64,000 nucleotides of DNA from Rhodospirillaceae bacterium (GCA_029245025.1 JAQWQC010000006.1:248001-312000), one strand, 5' to 3'. Positions 52,178-63,270 are shown, counted from the first letter of the stretch. Notes: generated from the letters alone by a model not told the origin. Numbers and translations: made by a program.

Positions 52178-52974
52178 TCATTGATCTTAATGGAACCCAG
52201 ATAGACACAGACGAAGCCCGCATAGATCCCACAGATCGGGGCCTGACACTGGGCGATGGGGTTTTTGAGACAATCCGTGTGCGAAACGAAAAACCTGACC
52301 GCTTTAACGCTCATATGACTCGATTACGTGAGGGTGCAAAGGTCCTCGGTATTGAAATGCCGACCACGGATGTCGGTATTGAGACCCGTCTCACCAATGC
52401 GCTGAAAGCAAATGACCTCAAAGACTCTGTTGTACGCGTGACATTGAGTCATGGCCCTGGCCCGCGCGGTCTGTTGCCACCGGACCCGCCTTTTCCAACG
52501 CTGATCATTTCGGCCACTCCCATGCCAGACGCCGCTGGACCGGTAAGAGCAATCATCGCGATGACAACACGGCGCAATGAACATTCGGTAACGTCGCGAA
52601 TAAAATCTTTGAGCTATCTTGATAACGTTATTGCCCGCCGCGAAGCAGCTGAATATCACGCCGATGACGCATTGCTCATAAACACACAAGGTCGGTTAGC
52701 TGAATCAACCATCTCCAATATATTTCTCATGATCAACGGCGCACTCCTGACCCCGCCGGTGTCCGATGGCGCTCTGCCGGGTGTTATGCGGGCCGATCTC
52801 ATCGCTCGATTTAGGGCAGAAGAGCACCCCCTCGAGGTAGATGATTTATCTCGAGCAGAAGAGGCATTCCTGACCAATGCTCTCGGCATTCGCCCACTCA
52901 TAGAGGTTGCGGGACAGCCGATTGGTAACGGCGAGCCGGGTTTGATTACCCAGATGCTTGCCGGACGCCTCTAA
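52174..52974 (+). CDS. pabC: Aminotransferase class IV, probable aminodeoxychorismate lyase
   Basis: 266 residues of fold-type IV PLP enzyme: RGLTLGDGVFETIRV, PLP Lys in SRIKSLSYLDNVIARREA, then GRLAESTISNIFLMI and FLTNALGIRPL. The ATGA overlap with pabB indicates that it completes p-aminobenzoate synthesis by releasing pyruvate. Branched-chain aminotransferase or D-amino acid transaminase are alternatives within the family, made less likely by context. Confidence 0.88.
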   Translation: MIIDLNGTQIDTDEARIDPTDRGLTLGDGVFETIRVRNEKPDRFNAHMTRLREGAKVLGIEMPTTDVGIETRLTNALKANDLKDSVVRVTLSHGPGPRGLLPPDPPFPTLIISATPMPDAAGPVRAIIAMTTRRNEHSVTSRIKSLSYLDNVIARREAAEYHADDALLINTQGRLAESTISNIFLMINGALLTPPVSDGALPGVMRADLIARFRAEEHPLEVDDLSRAEEAFLTNALGIRPLIEVAGQPIGNGEPGLITQMLAGRL

Positions 52975-52977
52975 AAA

Positions 52978-53499
52978 CTAGCTTGGTGAACAAGCGGTAG
53001 TGATTTTTTTATGGGCAGCCGTAAACCCACTGAGAGAATAGGTATCCGTGGTCAGAGTACCGCGACTAGAGGTACCCTTGACGGTCAACCGTGATCCACG
53101 AATCATCCCTTGCACCATTTTCTTGTCCGTCTCTTCATCACGGTTCCACGCACGCTCACCATGGGTAAACATGCCGTAGTTTGCCGGTCCAATCTGAACA
53201 CTCACGTCTGAATTTTCTTTATAGGGATATCCGGCGACGACGCTGACAACATCAAAAGTTTTTTCGCTAGGGCGATGGGTCACCAATGCAAAAACATCAC
53301 CACGGCGAGTATAATTACCTTCCGCCTTAGTAGGTTCACTGGCCATGTAACAAACGATTCCGGAATCTTCTTGGTAAGAATACGCCGTCCAGGCGCCATG
53401 GGTGCCGATCACGGTGACATCTTGAGCCGAAACCGCTGTTGCGCCAGTCAGTGCGAAGACGGAAATTATGAGTGCCTGCAGTGCGTTAGTGACGCGCAT
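52978..53499 (-). CDS. Invasion-associated locus B (IalB)-like protein
   Basis: 173 residues. Signal peptide (ALIISVFALTGATAVSAQ). The mature part has W.AYSY....IVCYMASEPTKAEG, RGDVFALVTHRPSEKTFDVVSVVAGYPY and a C-terminal Cys (TTACSPS), matching the IalB family common in alphaproteobacteria. Two cysteines could pair. In free-living species the role is unknown, despite the family name from Bartonella. Confidence 0.78.
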   Translation of the reverse strand: MRVTNALQALIISVFALTGATAVSAQDVTVIGTHGAWTAYSYQEDSGIVCYMASEPTKAEGNYTRRGDVFALVTHRPSEKTFDVVSVVAGYPYKENSDVSVQIGPANYGMFTHGERAWNRDEETDKKMVQGMIRGSRLTVKGTSSRGTLTTDTYSLSGFTAAHKKITTACSPS

Positions 53500-53610
53500 C
53501 CTGTGGAACTCCCTTTGTTTAGTTTATCTATGGGCCGGAGTGATGATCTGGGGCGATTGTGTTGATGTTGTGACCCAGACGCAACCCATTAGTTTTTGCC
53601 GAGTCGCATG

Positions 53611-54210
53611 TCAATCTTCTGGGCCGCCTTTTTCAGCGTCTGCAACCTCGGCCAGCGGCGGGTCTGCGCGGAACCTATGCATATCTTCTTGGCGTAGCAC
53701 GGGGCCACCGTGAACGTGTTCCGGTAGGGCTTCTGTCGGTCCGCCAGCCACAACCGGGCGCGCCGGAAACCGTCCGCGCGAGACCAACCGGTCGTACATC
53801 ACGACCACCCCGGCGATACCCACATTGAGGCTAAATCGCGTCGGAATGCGGATGAGATGATCGCAACGTGCTGTCATTTCAGGAGACAAACCACCACGCT
53901 CGGAACCAAGAACATATGCCGCTTGCAGCGGGTGCCGGAAACTCGGCAACTCCACCGCCCCATCGTCCAACTCGATACCTACCAAGGCACAGCGCTGTGG
54001 AAGCACCAATGTTTCGAGCGTTGGGAATTCGTAAAATGGAAGTTGGCCAAGCGTATCAGATGTATCGACGCGACCTCCAATCCGGCGCTCATAGTTCGCG
54101 GCAATGGTGAATACAAAGTTGGCGTTGAACGCATGGGCCGAGCGAAACAAGTTCCCTACATTGTAGGGCTTGCTTATGCCTTCAACACCGATTCCGAAGT
54201 ACCCACGCAC
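53611..54210 (-). CDS. TrmH/SpoU-family RNA methyltransferase
   Basis: 199 residues; knotted SAM-dependent 2'-O-methyltransferase. Motif 1 around PYNVGNLFRSAHAFNANFVF (the Asn-Arg), motif 2 AYVLGSERGGLSPEM and motif 3 IRIPTRFSLNVGIAGVVVMYD. The C-terminal 55 residues are a low-complexity extension. The family modifies tRNA or rRNA; the exact target is not clear. It lies 15 bases after the acetoacetyl-CoA synthetase gene in the same direction. Confidence 0.88.
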   Translation of the reverse strand: MRGYFGIGVEGISKPYNVGNLFRSAHAFNANFVFTIAANYERRIGGRVDTSDTLGQLPFYEFPTLETLVLPQRCALVGIELDDGAVELPSFRHPLQAAYVLGSERGGLSPEMTARCDHLIRIPTRFSLNVGIAGVVVMYDRLVSRGRFPARPVVAGGPTEALPEHVHGGPVLRQEDMHRFRADPPLAEVADAEKGGPED

Positions 54211-54224
54211 GAATAAATTCCATC

Positions 54225-56201
<1,977 letters not shown>

Positions 56202-56299
56202 TGCGCATAAAGCGGGACAAGGGTTTCTAAGACTTGTGATACAATGGAGTTGCTTTCACGCATAGTTTTTTATTTCTCTACTCACTTATCGGATACCCG

Positions 56300-57211
56300 T
56301 TGCCTTTTCCGCAAAATAAAAACCTACAGGGTGCACTTTGGATGCTCGGGGGCGCATTGTTTTTTTCAGCAACAGCGGTGCTGATAAAAATCGCTGGGCA
56401 GACTCAACACACCTTTGAGATTGTTTTCTTTCGCTGTCTGTTCGGCATGCTGGTGGTGATCCCGCTCCTGATAAAAAGTGGATGGGGCGCCTTAAGGGTG
56501 AGAAAGCCTGCTCTCCATCTCATTCGTGCTGCTTGTGCTGTGGTCGGAATGTCGGGCGGATTTTACGCCCTGACTCATTTGGAACTAGCCACTGCAATTT
56601 CGCTGTCCTTTACCCGGCCCCTTTTCATGATCCTTCTGGCTGCGTTTTTCTTGCGTGAGTTTGTTCGGTGGCGCAGAGGACTGGCGACTGCTTTCGGGTT
56701 TATCGGCGTTTTGATCATAGTTCAGCCTGGCGCTAACTCAATTGAACCGGCAGTGTTTAGCGGACTGTTAGCCGCCCTTACGGTCGGTGGCGCACTGGTC
56801 ACCGTAAAACTGATTGCGCCCTACGATGAACCGGTGACAATCATGCTGACCTTCTCGATCGCTACAGTGGTGCTCGCGTTTGTTCCAGCTACCTTTGTTT
56901 GGCAAACACCAACACGTGACGAGTTGGTATTGTTGATGGCTCTAGGCATCGTCGCCAGTTGTGGCCAGTATTGTTTCATTCGTGCGTTTGCGATTGGGGA
57001 GGCCACAGTGATGAGCCCGATTGATTATGTGCAGATTATTCTTGGCAGTGTAGCAGGCTTCTTCTTATTTAGTGAGCGTCCGAGCATCGAGACTTTTCTC
57101 GGGGCAGGCGTAATTGTGATCTCAACACTCTATATCGTGGTGCGCGGAGCACGGGTCCAAGCCCCGCCGCCTATACCGCCAGACCCTGGAGTGCCACCAC
57201 CGGCGCGGTAA
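56300..57211 (+). CDS. DMT-superfamily (EamA) permease
   Basis: 303 residues, ten predicted membrane helices in two EamA repeats (LGGALFFSATAVLIKI... and LLAALTVGGALVTVKLI...). The tail is proline-rich (PPPIPPDPGVPPPAR). These carry metabolites, often amino acids or drugs, out of or into the cell. The start is probably TTG 56300. Divergent from the acetoacetyl-CoA synthetase gene across 98 bp. Confidence 0.85.
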   Translation: MPFPQNKNLQGALWMLGGALFFSATAVLIKIAGQTQHTFEIVFFRCLFGMLVVIPLLIKSGWGALRVRKPALHLIRAACAVVGMSGGFYALTHLELATAISLSFTRPLFMILLAAFFLREFVRWRRGLATAFGFIGVLIIVQPGANSIEPAVFSGLLAALTVGGALVTVKLIAPYDEPVTIMLTFSIATVVLAFVPATFVWQTPTRDELVLLMALGIVASCGQYCFIRAFAIGEATVMSPIDYVQIILGSVAGFFLFSERPSIETFLGAGVIVISTLYIVVRGARVQAPPPIPPDPGVPPPAR

Positions 57212-57226
57212 CGACCCAGGAGAGCG

Positions 57227-57517
57227 TCATTCAGCGGCAGCGTCCATGAATTTCGCCAGGGTAATATCTCGTTTGGTAACACCATCGGCGTCATGGGTGG
57301 ATAGCGAGACATCGACCCGGTTGTAAACATTGAACCACTCGGGGTGGTGGTCCATCTGATCCGCCATGAGGGCGCAACGGGTCATGAACTCAAAGGCCGC
57401 ATTGAAGTCATTAAACTTGAAGGAGCGATGAATGGCGTCTCGATCCTCGACCTCTTGCCACTGCGGCAGAGCAGCCAGAGCCTGAGCACGGTCTTCCGGA
57501 GAAAGTTTCTCAACCAC
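57227..57517 (-). CDS. phhB: Pterin-4a-carbinolamine dehydratase
   Basis: 96 residues. Catalytic HHPEW (H57, H58, W61) and [21 protein letters not shown] are diagnostic. It regenerates tetrahydrobiopterin/pterin cofactor by dehydrating the 4a-hydroxy form after phenylalanine hydroxylation. No phhA gene lies nearby. Convergent with the permease gene. Confidence 0.94.
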   Translation of the reverse strand: MVEKLSPEDRAQALAALPQWQEVEDRDAIHRSFKFNDFNAAFEFMTRCALMADQMDHHPEWFNVYNRVDVSLSTHDADGVTKRDITLAKFMDAAAE

Positions 57518-57754
57518 GGTTTTTTCCTTTCATGCGTTCATGCCCGCAAACTGTGCGACTTGGGCAGAGACGTTTCAAGGCCCACTGAACCGACTCGAGC
57601 TACAATTTGTGATAAAATTTATTCAGCTGCCGGATGCGGGCTCTGCTCTCTTAAGATGGCGAGTGACAGGCTGGTGATTCCATTCTGTTCCGTCGGTGTG
57701 CAAATTCTGTGGCGGGCCGTCAACGCAAACTAAAAACGAAATGAATGTGCCATT
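57518..57754. other. No gene seen
   Basis: 237 bp between phhB and the cyclase remnant. ORFs in this stretch have no start or ribosome site I would accept and no recognisable motif. It may include the lost 5' part of the cyclase gene. Confidence 0.4.
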
Positions 57755-58140
57755 ATGACATGGCATGACCTCAGACATCCGAAAGAGATGAATCTCCTTG
57801 TGGGCACATACGATTTCCCCGGATACGCTAAATATTGCCGCACGATTCCCACTCGAACGGTGTTTGAATTGTTATCCGGTTATTTTGAATTTACCGTTGG
57901 TATCATCCCGGAGGGAGATGGCCGACTTGCCAAAGCCATCAGCAATGTAAGCCTGATAGCCTTTTTGGCGGACGAAGCTCTAGGGTCAGGCAGCGGCAAC
58001 AAGTGATCAGACTGATACTCGGCCCAGACTTTGACTCTCTCGGTCATGGTTTTTTTGCGATGTTTACCGAGATAACAGGACTGCGCATACATGCCGATGA
58101 GCAAGGTTTGCGGAATGTTGGGCAAATGGTCGGGTAATTG
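57755..58140 (+). pseudogene. Remnant of a class III adenylate/guanylate cyclase
   Basis: The first frame reads LLVGTYDFPGYAKYCRTIPT (cyclase LFADIRGFT..., first metal Asp kept), VFELLSGYFEFTVGII and AKAISNVSLIAFL, where the second metal Asp of K.IGD is Asn. It stops at TGA 58004-58006. In another frame, TGLRIHADEQGLRNVG resembles the GI.IH.GE...GNVG motif, then a TAA near 58137. A frameshift, premature stop and lost catalytic Asp point to a dead gene. No good ribosome site. The similarity is judged by eye. Confidence 0.5.
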
Positions 58141-58469
58141 ATCGAGCCAAAGCGGGGCGCATTCCAGACGCGGTAGGAGTCGCCACCGTTCCTATCGCCG
58201 CCCCCTGGATAACAAATTCCCATAGGCATTGTGGCGATACGGTCTTCGTCTTAGAAGGTATCGTGTCCACCGACAGCCCCTCGCGCAATCGATACCCCGG
58301 ATTTATCATCCCAAGGAATGCCATTTTCGTGCACATTGGTTCGGAGTACCCAGCCGATAATCAACAACGTCTTCGACGGTGCGATGCGAACGATCGGTCA
58401 CCGACCCACCGGCAGATGTTTCGCGCAATGGCAAAGGCCCGCACCTCTTTGAGCAATTTTGGGAGTATG
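58141..58469. other. No intact gene seen
   Basis: 329 bp between the cyclase remnant and the sirtuin stop. Short ORFs exist on both strands without ribosome sites or recognisable motifs. It may be further decayed cyclase sequence. Confidence 0.4.
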
Positions 58470-59204
58470 TCACAAAGACTCCAATAATTGATCGACGTAG
58501 AACGGCACAATCTCAGTTGCTGGGCCGTAACGCCCTTCGTCAAAAATTTTTGCACAAAGCGATGGCTCCAGATTAAGCTCGACAGTATAGGCGCGCCCGA
58601 TCTGTTGCACGACGGAAACAAAACCCGCAGCCGGGTAAACGTTGCCTGATGTCCCTATGGAAAGAAACAGATCGCATTCCACCAACGTCGCTTGAATACG
58701 ATCCAAATGCAAAGGGGTTTCGCCAAACCAAACCACATGCGGGCGCATGCCGCCAGGTAAGCCGCAGGCCCCACACACATCCGCTGTCGACATATCGCCC
58801 TGCCAATCAACGACGTGCTGGCAGAGGTTACAGCGGGCTTTGGAATGCACACCGTGCATATGGATCAAATTTTGGGAGCCGCTGGTTTCATGGAGGGTGT
58901 CTACATTCTGAGTGATCACAGTGACATCACCAGCCCACTCAGCCTCGAGGCGAGCTAAAGCCAAGTGGGCTGGATTGGGATTGGCGGTGGCGACCCGATG
59001 ACGGGCGCGACGCAGGTTATAGAAATTATGCACGGCATCCGGGTATTTTGCGAAAGCTTCGGGTGAAGCAACGTCCTCAATGCGGACTCTTGACCAAATC
59101 CCATCTGGATCGCGGAAGGTTTCTAGCCCAGATTCCTTCGAGATTCCCGCGCCTGTCAGGATGGCAATGTTAGAATTCTTCTCGAGCGTGAAGCTTTGGG
59201 GCAT
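58470..59204 (-). CDS. cobB: NAD-dependent protein deacylase, sirtuin class III
   Basis: 244 residues. NAD-binding AILTGAGISKESGLETFRDPDGIW, TQNVDTLH (99-105), catalytic H117 in IHMHG, zinc ligands C125, C128, C144, C147, and late SIGTSGNVYPAAGF. Y62 and R65 in YNLRRARHR are the pair that reads succinyl/malonyl-lysine in SIRT5-type enzymes, so desuccinylation is likely besides deacetylation. Divergent from the phosphatase gene. Confidence 0.94.
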   Translation of the reverse strand: MPQSFTLEKNSNIAILTGAGISKESGLETFRDPDGIWSRVRIEDVASPEAFAKYPDAVHNFYNLRRARHRVATANPNPAHLALARLEAEWAGDVTVITQNVDTLHETSGSQNLIHMHGVHSKARCNLCQHVVDWQGDMSTADVCGACGLPGGMRPHVVWFGETPLHLDRIQATLVECDLFLSIGTSGNVYPAAGFVSVVQQIGRAYTVELNLEPSLCAKIFDEGRYGPATEIVPFYVDQLLESL

Positions 59205-59291
59205 AGTGCGCGCCGCTGGGAACCAGACCAGGGGCTATGCTAGCCCCCGCACGGGTCGGCGCAAAGAGCTATGGATTAAGGAAAACGGTTA

Positions 59292-59768
59292 GTGCCGGTT
59301 GGGGTTTTGTTTGTTTGTACCGGGAATATCTGTCGTTCACCGACGGCAGAAGGCGTGTTTCGGCATTTGGTCGCCGAGGCGGGTCTGACCAAAGAAATCA
59401 CCATCGATTCCGCCGGGACACAGGGCTATCATATCGGTGAACGTCCAGACGAACGATCTGTCGAGGCGGCACAAGCGCGGGGCTACGATATGTCCGGCCA
59501 AGCCGCCCGGCGGGTAATGGAGCAGGATTTTCACAAGTTCGACCTAGTTTTGGCGATGGACCGCGAACATCTGCACCACCTCAATGCCATGGCCCCTGGG
59601 GATACCTACGAACGTGTGAAGCTATTTTTATCCTATGGCTCACGACCAGAAAAACTTGATGTTCCCGACCCTTACTACGGAGGGAGCAAGGGGTTCGAAG
59701 ATGTTCTCGACCTTGTTGAAGACGGCGGACGAGGATTGATAGAAGCGATTCAACGCGACTTCTTATAG
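59292..59768 (+). CDS. Low-molecular-weight protein tyrosine phosphatase
   Basis: 158 residues from a GTG start. P-loop CTGNICRS (C9-x5-R15) at the N-terminus and general acid D126 in VPDPYYGG. It removes phosphate from tyrosine on proteins. Some members are arsenate reductases, but the DPYYG context favours a phosphatase. Single gene ending at a bidirectional terminator 170 bp downstream; nothing else is seen in the gap 59769-59936. Confidence 0.93.
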   Translation: MPVGVLFVCTGNICRSPTAEGVFRHLVAEAGLTKEITIDSAGTQGYHIGERPDERSVEAAQARGYDMSGQAARRVMEQDFHKFDLVLAMDREHLHHLNAMAPGDTYERVKLFLSYGSRPEKLDVPDPYYGGSKGFEDVLDLVEDGGRGLIEAIQRDFL

Positions 59769-59936
59769 CCCTCGCTATAGACGTTCTGTGAGCACAGCGC
59801 TCCACACAACCACAGAACGAATCTTATCTTTGTCGAAGGTCAGCAAGGTAAGGTTGTCCATCTCAACTTTTGAACCATCTATGTTTTTACATTTGGCAGC
59901 CAATCGAGCTATCAACCGCCCGGCATTCAAACCTCT

Positions 59937-59981
59937 AAAAAAACGGCCGGACGATAAACGGCCGACCGTTGATTTTTTTTT
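59937..59981. terminator. Bidirectional terminator
   Basis: CGGCCG, 9 bases, CGGCCG, with outer AACGG/CCGTT pairing. A seven-A run stands before it and a nine-T run after it, so each strand has stem then T tract. It serves the phosphatase gene and the CbiX-like gene, which converge here. Confidence 0.75.
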
Positions 59982-59992
59982 AGAACGTGGGC

Positions 59993-61057
59993 CTACATAT
60001 TGTCTGCAAATTCTTGCACGCTGGCCTCAATCCACTTGATGAAAGTCGGGTTAGAAGACAGGCCTTTTTCATTAAACGTATAGGTTAAGCCTTCAAAGTC
60101 ATTGGCAATGTTGGCTTGAATGCCGCGTGTGGACAGCAAGTAACCAACAACAACAACCTCAAGGCCGTAGGCGCCGGCGTTGTCAATCCAACTGCGCATA
60201 ACGTTGACGTTGTTGGTCCGGATGCGTTCTGGCGCATCGTCTTGCAAGTTATACGCCCGCACATCCGCAAAAATATCTTTGGCTTTGATGCGATCCGCAT
60301 GGGAATCGAGCACCGCCAGTTCCAAGACATTGTCTTCGTATTTTTCTGGGCCATGGCCAAGGATAATAACCAACGCATTCTCAGGGTCCTTCACCACTTC
60401 CATGGCGTGATCAACCAGAATATCGGTGATGATTTCATGACTCGACTGGGGCACACCTAGCGTTATCGGAACTGTTTGATTGACGCGTAGCGCTGGCAGA
60501 TAGGCCGCCTCTTCCCGCTCACCAAAATAATAGGCCCACTGCTCATAGACTGAACCAGAAGCTGACAAAGCGGCTGGAACTACGACAATGCGTTTGGCTC
60601 CAGCTTCGGCAAGATTATCGACGGCCGATTGCAGATGGTCGCCATTCATCATCGCCATACCGAAACCGATAGACGTTGGATATTCAGACGCGAGGCCACC
60701 TAAAGAGTTTGCAAAAAATGTGTCTCCAGGCTCACCTGCGCCGTGGGCCAAAACAATCACGCCAAGATCACCTTTCAATGACTTGTCGCTGATATACCGC
60801 TCGTATGTTGGAGGCATCATCATCATGCTGCCCATGATTTGCTCGTCCGTCATAGTTTTGTACTGCATGACCTTTTCACGAAGGATGCGGTAGTCCTCTT
60901 GGCTCATCTCGTGACCCGAATGATCCATTTGTGAATGGTCCATCTGGGAATGATCCATCTGGGAATGATCCATCTCTTGAGCTACGGCAACACCGGCCAG
61001 TACACCACAAAATGTGGCGGCTAAAGTTGAGGAAAAAAGAGACGATAAGAGGCGCAT
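59993..61057 (-). CDS. Periplasmic CbiX/sirohydrochlorin-chelatase-like protein with Met/His repeats
   Basis: 354 residues. Signal peptide (TLAATFCGVLAGVAVAQ), then four MDHS units (29-47), a copper- or metal-binding type sequence. The body shows two chelatase-like halves: GVIVLAHGAGEPGD (H105), AKRIVVVPAALSASG; then VIILGHGPEKYEDN (H235) and LEVVVVGYLLSTRG. Cytoplasmic CbiX inserts metal into sirohydrochlorin; an exported form suggests metal binding or delivery in the periplasm rather than tetrapyrrole synthesis. It ends just before the shared terminator. Confidence 0.75.
   Translation of the reverse strand: MRLLSSLFSSTLAATFCGVLAGVAVAQEMDHSQMDHSQMDHSQMDHSGHEMSQEDYRILREKVMQYKTMTDEQIMGSMMMMPPTYERYISDKSLKGDLGVIVLAHGAGEPGDTFFANSLGGLASEYPTSIGFGMAMMNGDHLQSAVDNLAEAGAKRIVVVPAALSASGSVYEQWAYYFGEREEAAYLPALRVNQTVPITLGVPQSSHEIITDILVDHAMEVVKDPENALVIILGHGPEKYEDNVLELAVLDSHADRIKAKDIFADVRAYNLQDDAPERIRTNNVNVMRSWIDNAGAYGLEVVVVGYLLSTRGIQANIANDFEGLTYTFNEKGLSSNPTFIKWIEASVQEFADNM
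60917..60973. repeat. 15-bp in-frame tandem repeats (MDHSQ coding)
   Basis: Four near-identical 15-bp units of the type GATCCATCTGGGAAT encode the repeated Met-Asp-His-Ser-Gln. The last two copies are almost identical at DNA level, suggesting recent slippage and possible length variation between strains. Confidence 0.8.
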
Positions 61058-61213
61058 TAGAATCGTTCCTCAGAAGACAATCAGGCGATCATGACAAGAG
61101 TTTCGGTTGGACCAATAGTATACCAGTTTCCAAGCAATGGAAGGTTAAGACGACAGCTCATTAGCGATCTTCTTGGGGCGGGCTCAGCGCTCAGGACGCC
61201 ACATATTCCTGAG
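61058..61213. other. Gap upstream of the CbiX-like gene
   Basis: 156 bp between the CbiX-like start and the end of the FIST remnant. It should contain the promoter of the CbiX-like gene; no clear -35/-10 pair was picked out. Confidence 0.3.
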
Positions 61214-61801
61214 TTAGACTGCGGTTTTACAGAATCTGTAATGGATGTAGCCACCGATGCGATACAAACCCCGGGCGAACACGTCGCCCGTTAACTCATT
61301 GGCCATATGGATGGAGATGTCAGACAAGCTGGTGAGGCCGCCGACAAAGTGGGCCTCTCCCGCTGCCGGCAAGGTATTAACTATGGCCCCGAGATTCCTA
61401 TTGCGCGGATCTCTGTGTGCCAACCCAAATACTGGGCCATGCCGCGATTCTCAGCCACCCGACAAAGCCTCGACTAGTGCGTCAGCACTGGAGACGGTCG
61501 TAAAATTCTGAAAAACCTCGTCTGCCCATGGCGCCACCAGAACAGAGAGTGCGGAGCCATGGTGATAGTCGCCGGTCGACCCACACACGCCCAAACCGAC
61601 ACAGCTGGCCCAGTGTTCAACGCCGGTGCGCTGCCGCAAAGTTTGAATAATGTCCGCGAAATGATCTGCCAACGGCTGCACCGTATAGATCGGACCAAGA
61701 CCTCCCGGCTGGCGCCGTCCATCCGCCAACTGGCTACCAACGTCGGCGAGTATGGTTTTCCAATCGGGCCCTGTTGTCAGGGCACTCGTAAACACTGTCA
61801 T
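61214..61801 (-). pseudogene. FIST-domain protein gene interrupted by an in-frame TGA and truncated
   Basis: FIST proteins are sensory ligand-binding proteins. The first 116 codons read cleanly: MTVFTSALTTGPDWKTIL, GLGPIYTVQPLADHF, TGVEHWASCVGLGVCG, ALSVLVAP. A TGA at 61451-61453 interrupts the frame after ALVEALSGG. The same frame then resumes with FGLAHRDPRNRNLGAIVNTL and HFVGGLTSL and ends at 61214, about half of the normal 380-400 residue length. It begins within the tesA stop (ATGA overlap), so it was once part of that operon. It could give a 116-residue peptide but not a full protein. Confidence 0.72.
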
Positions 61802-62532
61802 GAAGCCGTATCGCGGGAGCGGGTGTCTTTCGCCCGTTCTACCAACTGTTCGGCATAAGGAAGTATTTTCTCGACCATGACATTTACACCATCGGCATTA
61901 GGGTGAATCCGATCCGCCTGATTTAACGACGGTTCTCCAGCCACACCATCCAGCAGGAAGGGATAGAACACGATGTCATATTCTTCTGCCAAGCGAAGGT
62001 ATGCGCCAAAGAAACGATCACCGTATTCGCGGCCGAGATTTGGCGGCGCCTGCATGCCCGCGAGCAGCACGGGCAAACCTTCAGATGTCAAACGCCCAAC
62101 GATGGCGTTCAAGTTATCGTAGGTGACCTCTGGGTCGACGGCACGCAAACCATCGTTACCTCCTAAGCCAATAATCACCGCGTCTGGGGAATCTGCTAAC
62201 GACCAATCCAGACGTGAGCGGCCGCCCGCCGTGGTGTCGCCAGATATGCCCGCGTCCAACACTTCGACGTCGTGACCGGCAGCCTTTAGTTCCTCCTCTA
62301 GCCGCGCAGGAAAGGCGAGCGACAAATCATCCAGGCCGTAGCCCGCGGTCAAGCTATCACCCAACGCCAAAATACGGATTGAGGGTGAGACCGCGGCGTC
62401 CGTATCTTGGGAATGACTCTGATCCGTTTGCTCATTTTCAGCGTAGGAGCTTTCAGAACAACCATACAGCAGTGGCGCCATGACGAGGGCTAACAAAACT
62501 CCCCTTCGCGTGGTAAGGGTGCGCTCAATCAT
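61798..62532 (-). CDS. tesA: GDSL-type arylesterase/thioesterase lipoprotein (TesA-like)
   Basis: 244 residues. Lipobox LLYGC (C25) after a hydrophobic signal, then an acidic linker. SGNH blocks: LALGDSLTAGYG (S60), ISGDTTAGG, GLGGNDGLRA, and the late QADRIHPNADG (Asp/His). It hydrolyses acyl thioesters or esters in the periplasm. The lipid anchor differs from the soluble E. coli TesA. The ATG overlaps the start of the divergent ABC ATPase gene; GGAGAA precedes it. E. coli has the same tesA/ybbA arrangement. Confidence 0.9.
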   Translation of the reverse strand: MIERTLTTRRGVLLALVMAPLLYGCSESSYAENEQTDQSHSQDTDAAVSPSIRILALGDSLTAGYGLDDLSLAFPARLEEELKAAGHDVEVLDAGISGDTTAGGRSRLDWSLADSPDAVIIGLGGNDGLRAVDPEVTYDNLNAIVGRLTSEGLPVLLAGMQAPPNLGREYGDRFFGAYLRLAEEYDIVFYPFLLDGVAGEPSLNQADRIHPNADGVNVMVEKILPYAEQLVERAKDTRSRDTAS

Positions 62533-63262
62533 GAACGATTCTCCGCATAATCTGGACGCCGCAAGTCACCAAACCTCCATTGGGCTCGATGACGTGCATC
62601 TTACCTTGGAGGGACCAGCGGGGCAGGTCAACATTCTGCGCGGTGTGTCTTTGACCGTGCCGCAAGGAGAAGCCCTTGGGGTTGTCGGGCCATCGGGCTC
62701 TGGCAAAACCACAATGCTTATGGTCACCGCCGGTCTGGAGCGTATCACTAGCGGTACCGTTTCTGTGGCGGGGCAAGATTATGCCGCCCTTGATGAAGAT
62801 GGGTTGGCCCTGTTCCGGCGCGATAACATCGGCATTGTGTTTCAGTCTTTCCATCTCATTCCAACAATGTCGGCACTGGAAAATGTAGCCGTACCATTGG
62901 AATTTGCCGGACGAACCGATGCCTTTGAATTGGCTGAAGAGCAGCTAGAAGCTGTCGGCTTAGGTCATCGCATGGGCCACTACCCAGGACAACTCTCCGG
63001 TGGCGAGCAGCAGCGGGTGGCTCTCGCCCGGGCGTTTGCGGTGAAACCGAAATTGCTGTTGGCCGATGAGCCTACTGGTAATTTAGATGGCGCGACCGGG
63101 CATCAGATTATCGACCTGATGTTTGAATTACATGACACCAGCAACACGACGTTGATGCTGATCACCCATGACATGAAACTTGCCGCGCGCTGTGATCGTG
63201 TTGTGCGCATTGGCGACGGCGTGATTGCCGGTGAAGGCCTTAACACCGCCGCAGCGGAGTAA
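62531..63262 (+). CDS. ybbA: ABC transporter ATPase (YbbA/LolD type)
   Basis: 243 residues. Walker [14 protein letters not shown]-loop [16 protein letters not shown], signature [15 protein letters not shown], Walker [15 protein letters not shown]-loop ITHDM. This is the MacB/LolD/YbbA subfamily, mechanotransmission ABC systems acting on lipids or lipoproteins. It pairs with the FtsX-like permease 8 bases downstream. ATG 62531; an in-frame GTG at 62519 is an alternative start. Confidence 0.92.
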   Translation: MNDSPHNLDAASHQTSIGLDDVHLTLEGPAGQVNILRGVSLTVPQGEALGVVGPSGSGKTTMLMVTAGLERITSGTVSVAGQDYAALDEDGLALFRRDNIGIVFQSFHLIPTMSALENVAVPLEFAGRTDAFELAEEQLEAVGLGHRMGHYPGQLSGGEQQRVALARAFAVKPKLLLADEPTGNLDGATGHQIIDLMFELHDTSNTTLMLITHDMKLAARCDRVVRIGDGVIAGEGLNTAAAE

Positions 63263-63270
63263 TTTTGGGT

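Noticed and set aside
57755-57780. Integrase-like motif TWHDLRH suggesting a mobile element
   Set aside because: Only the heptapeptide matches; the following sequence is cyclase-like and there is no tyrosine-recombinase catalytic set nearby.
60917-60973. Short repeats as a CRISPR-like array or promoter iterons
   Set aside because: They are in-frame codons for MDHSQ with no spacers.
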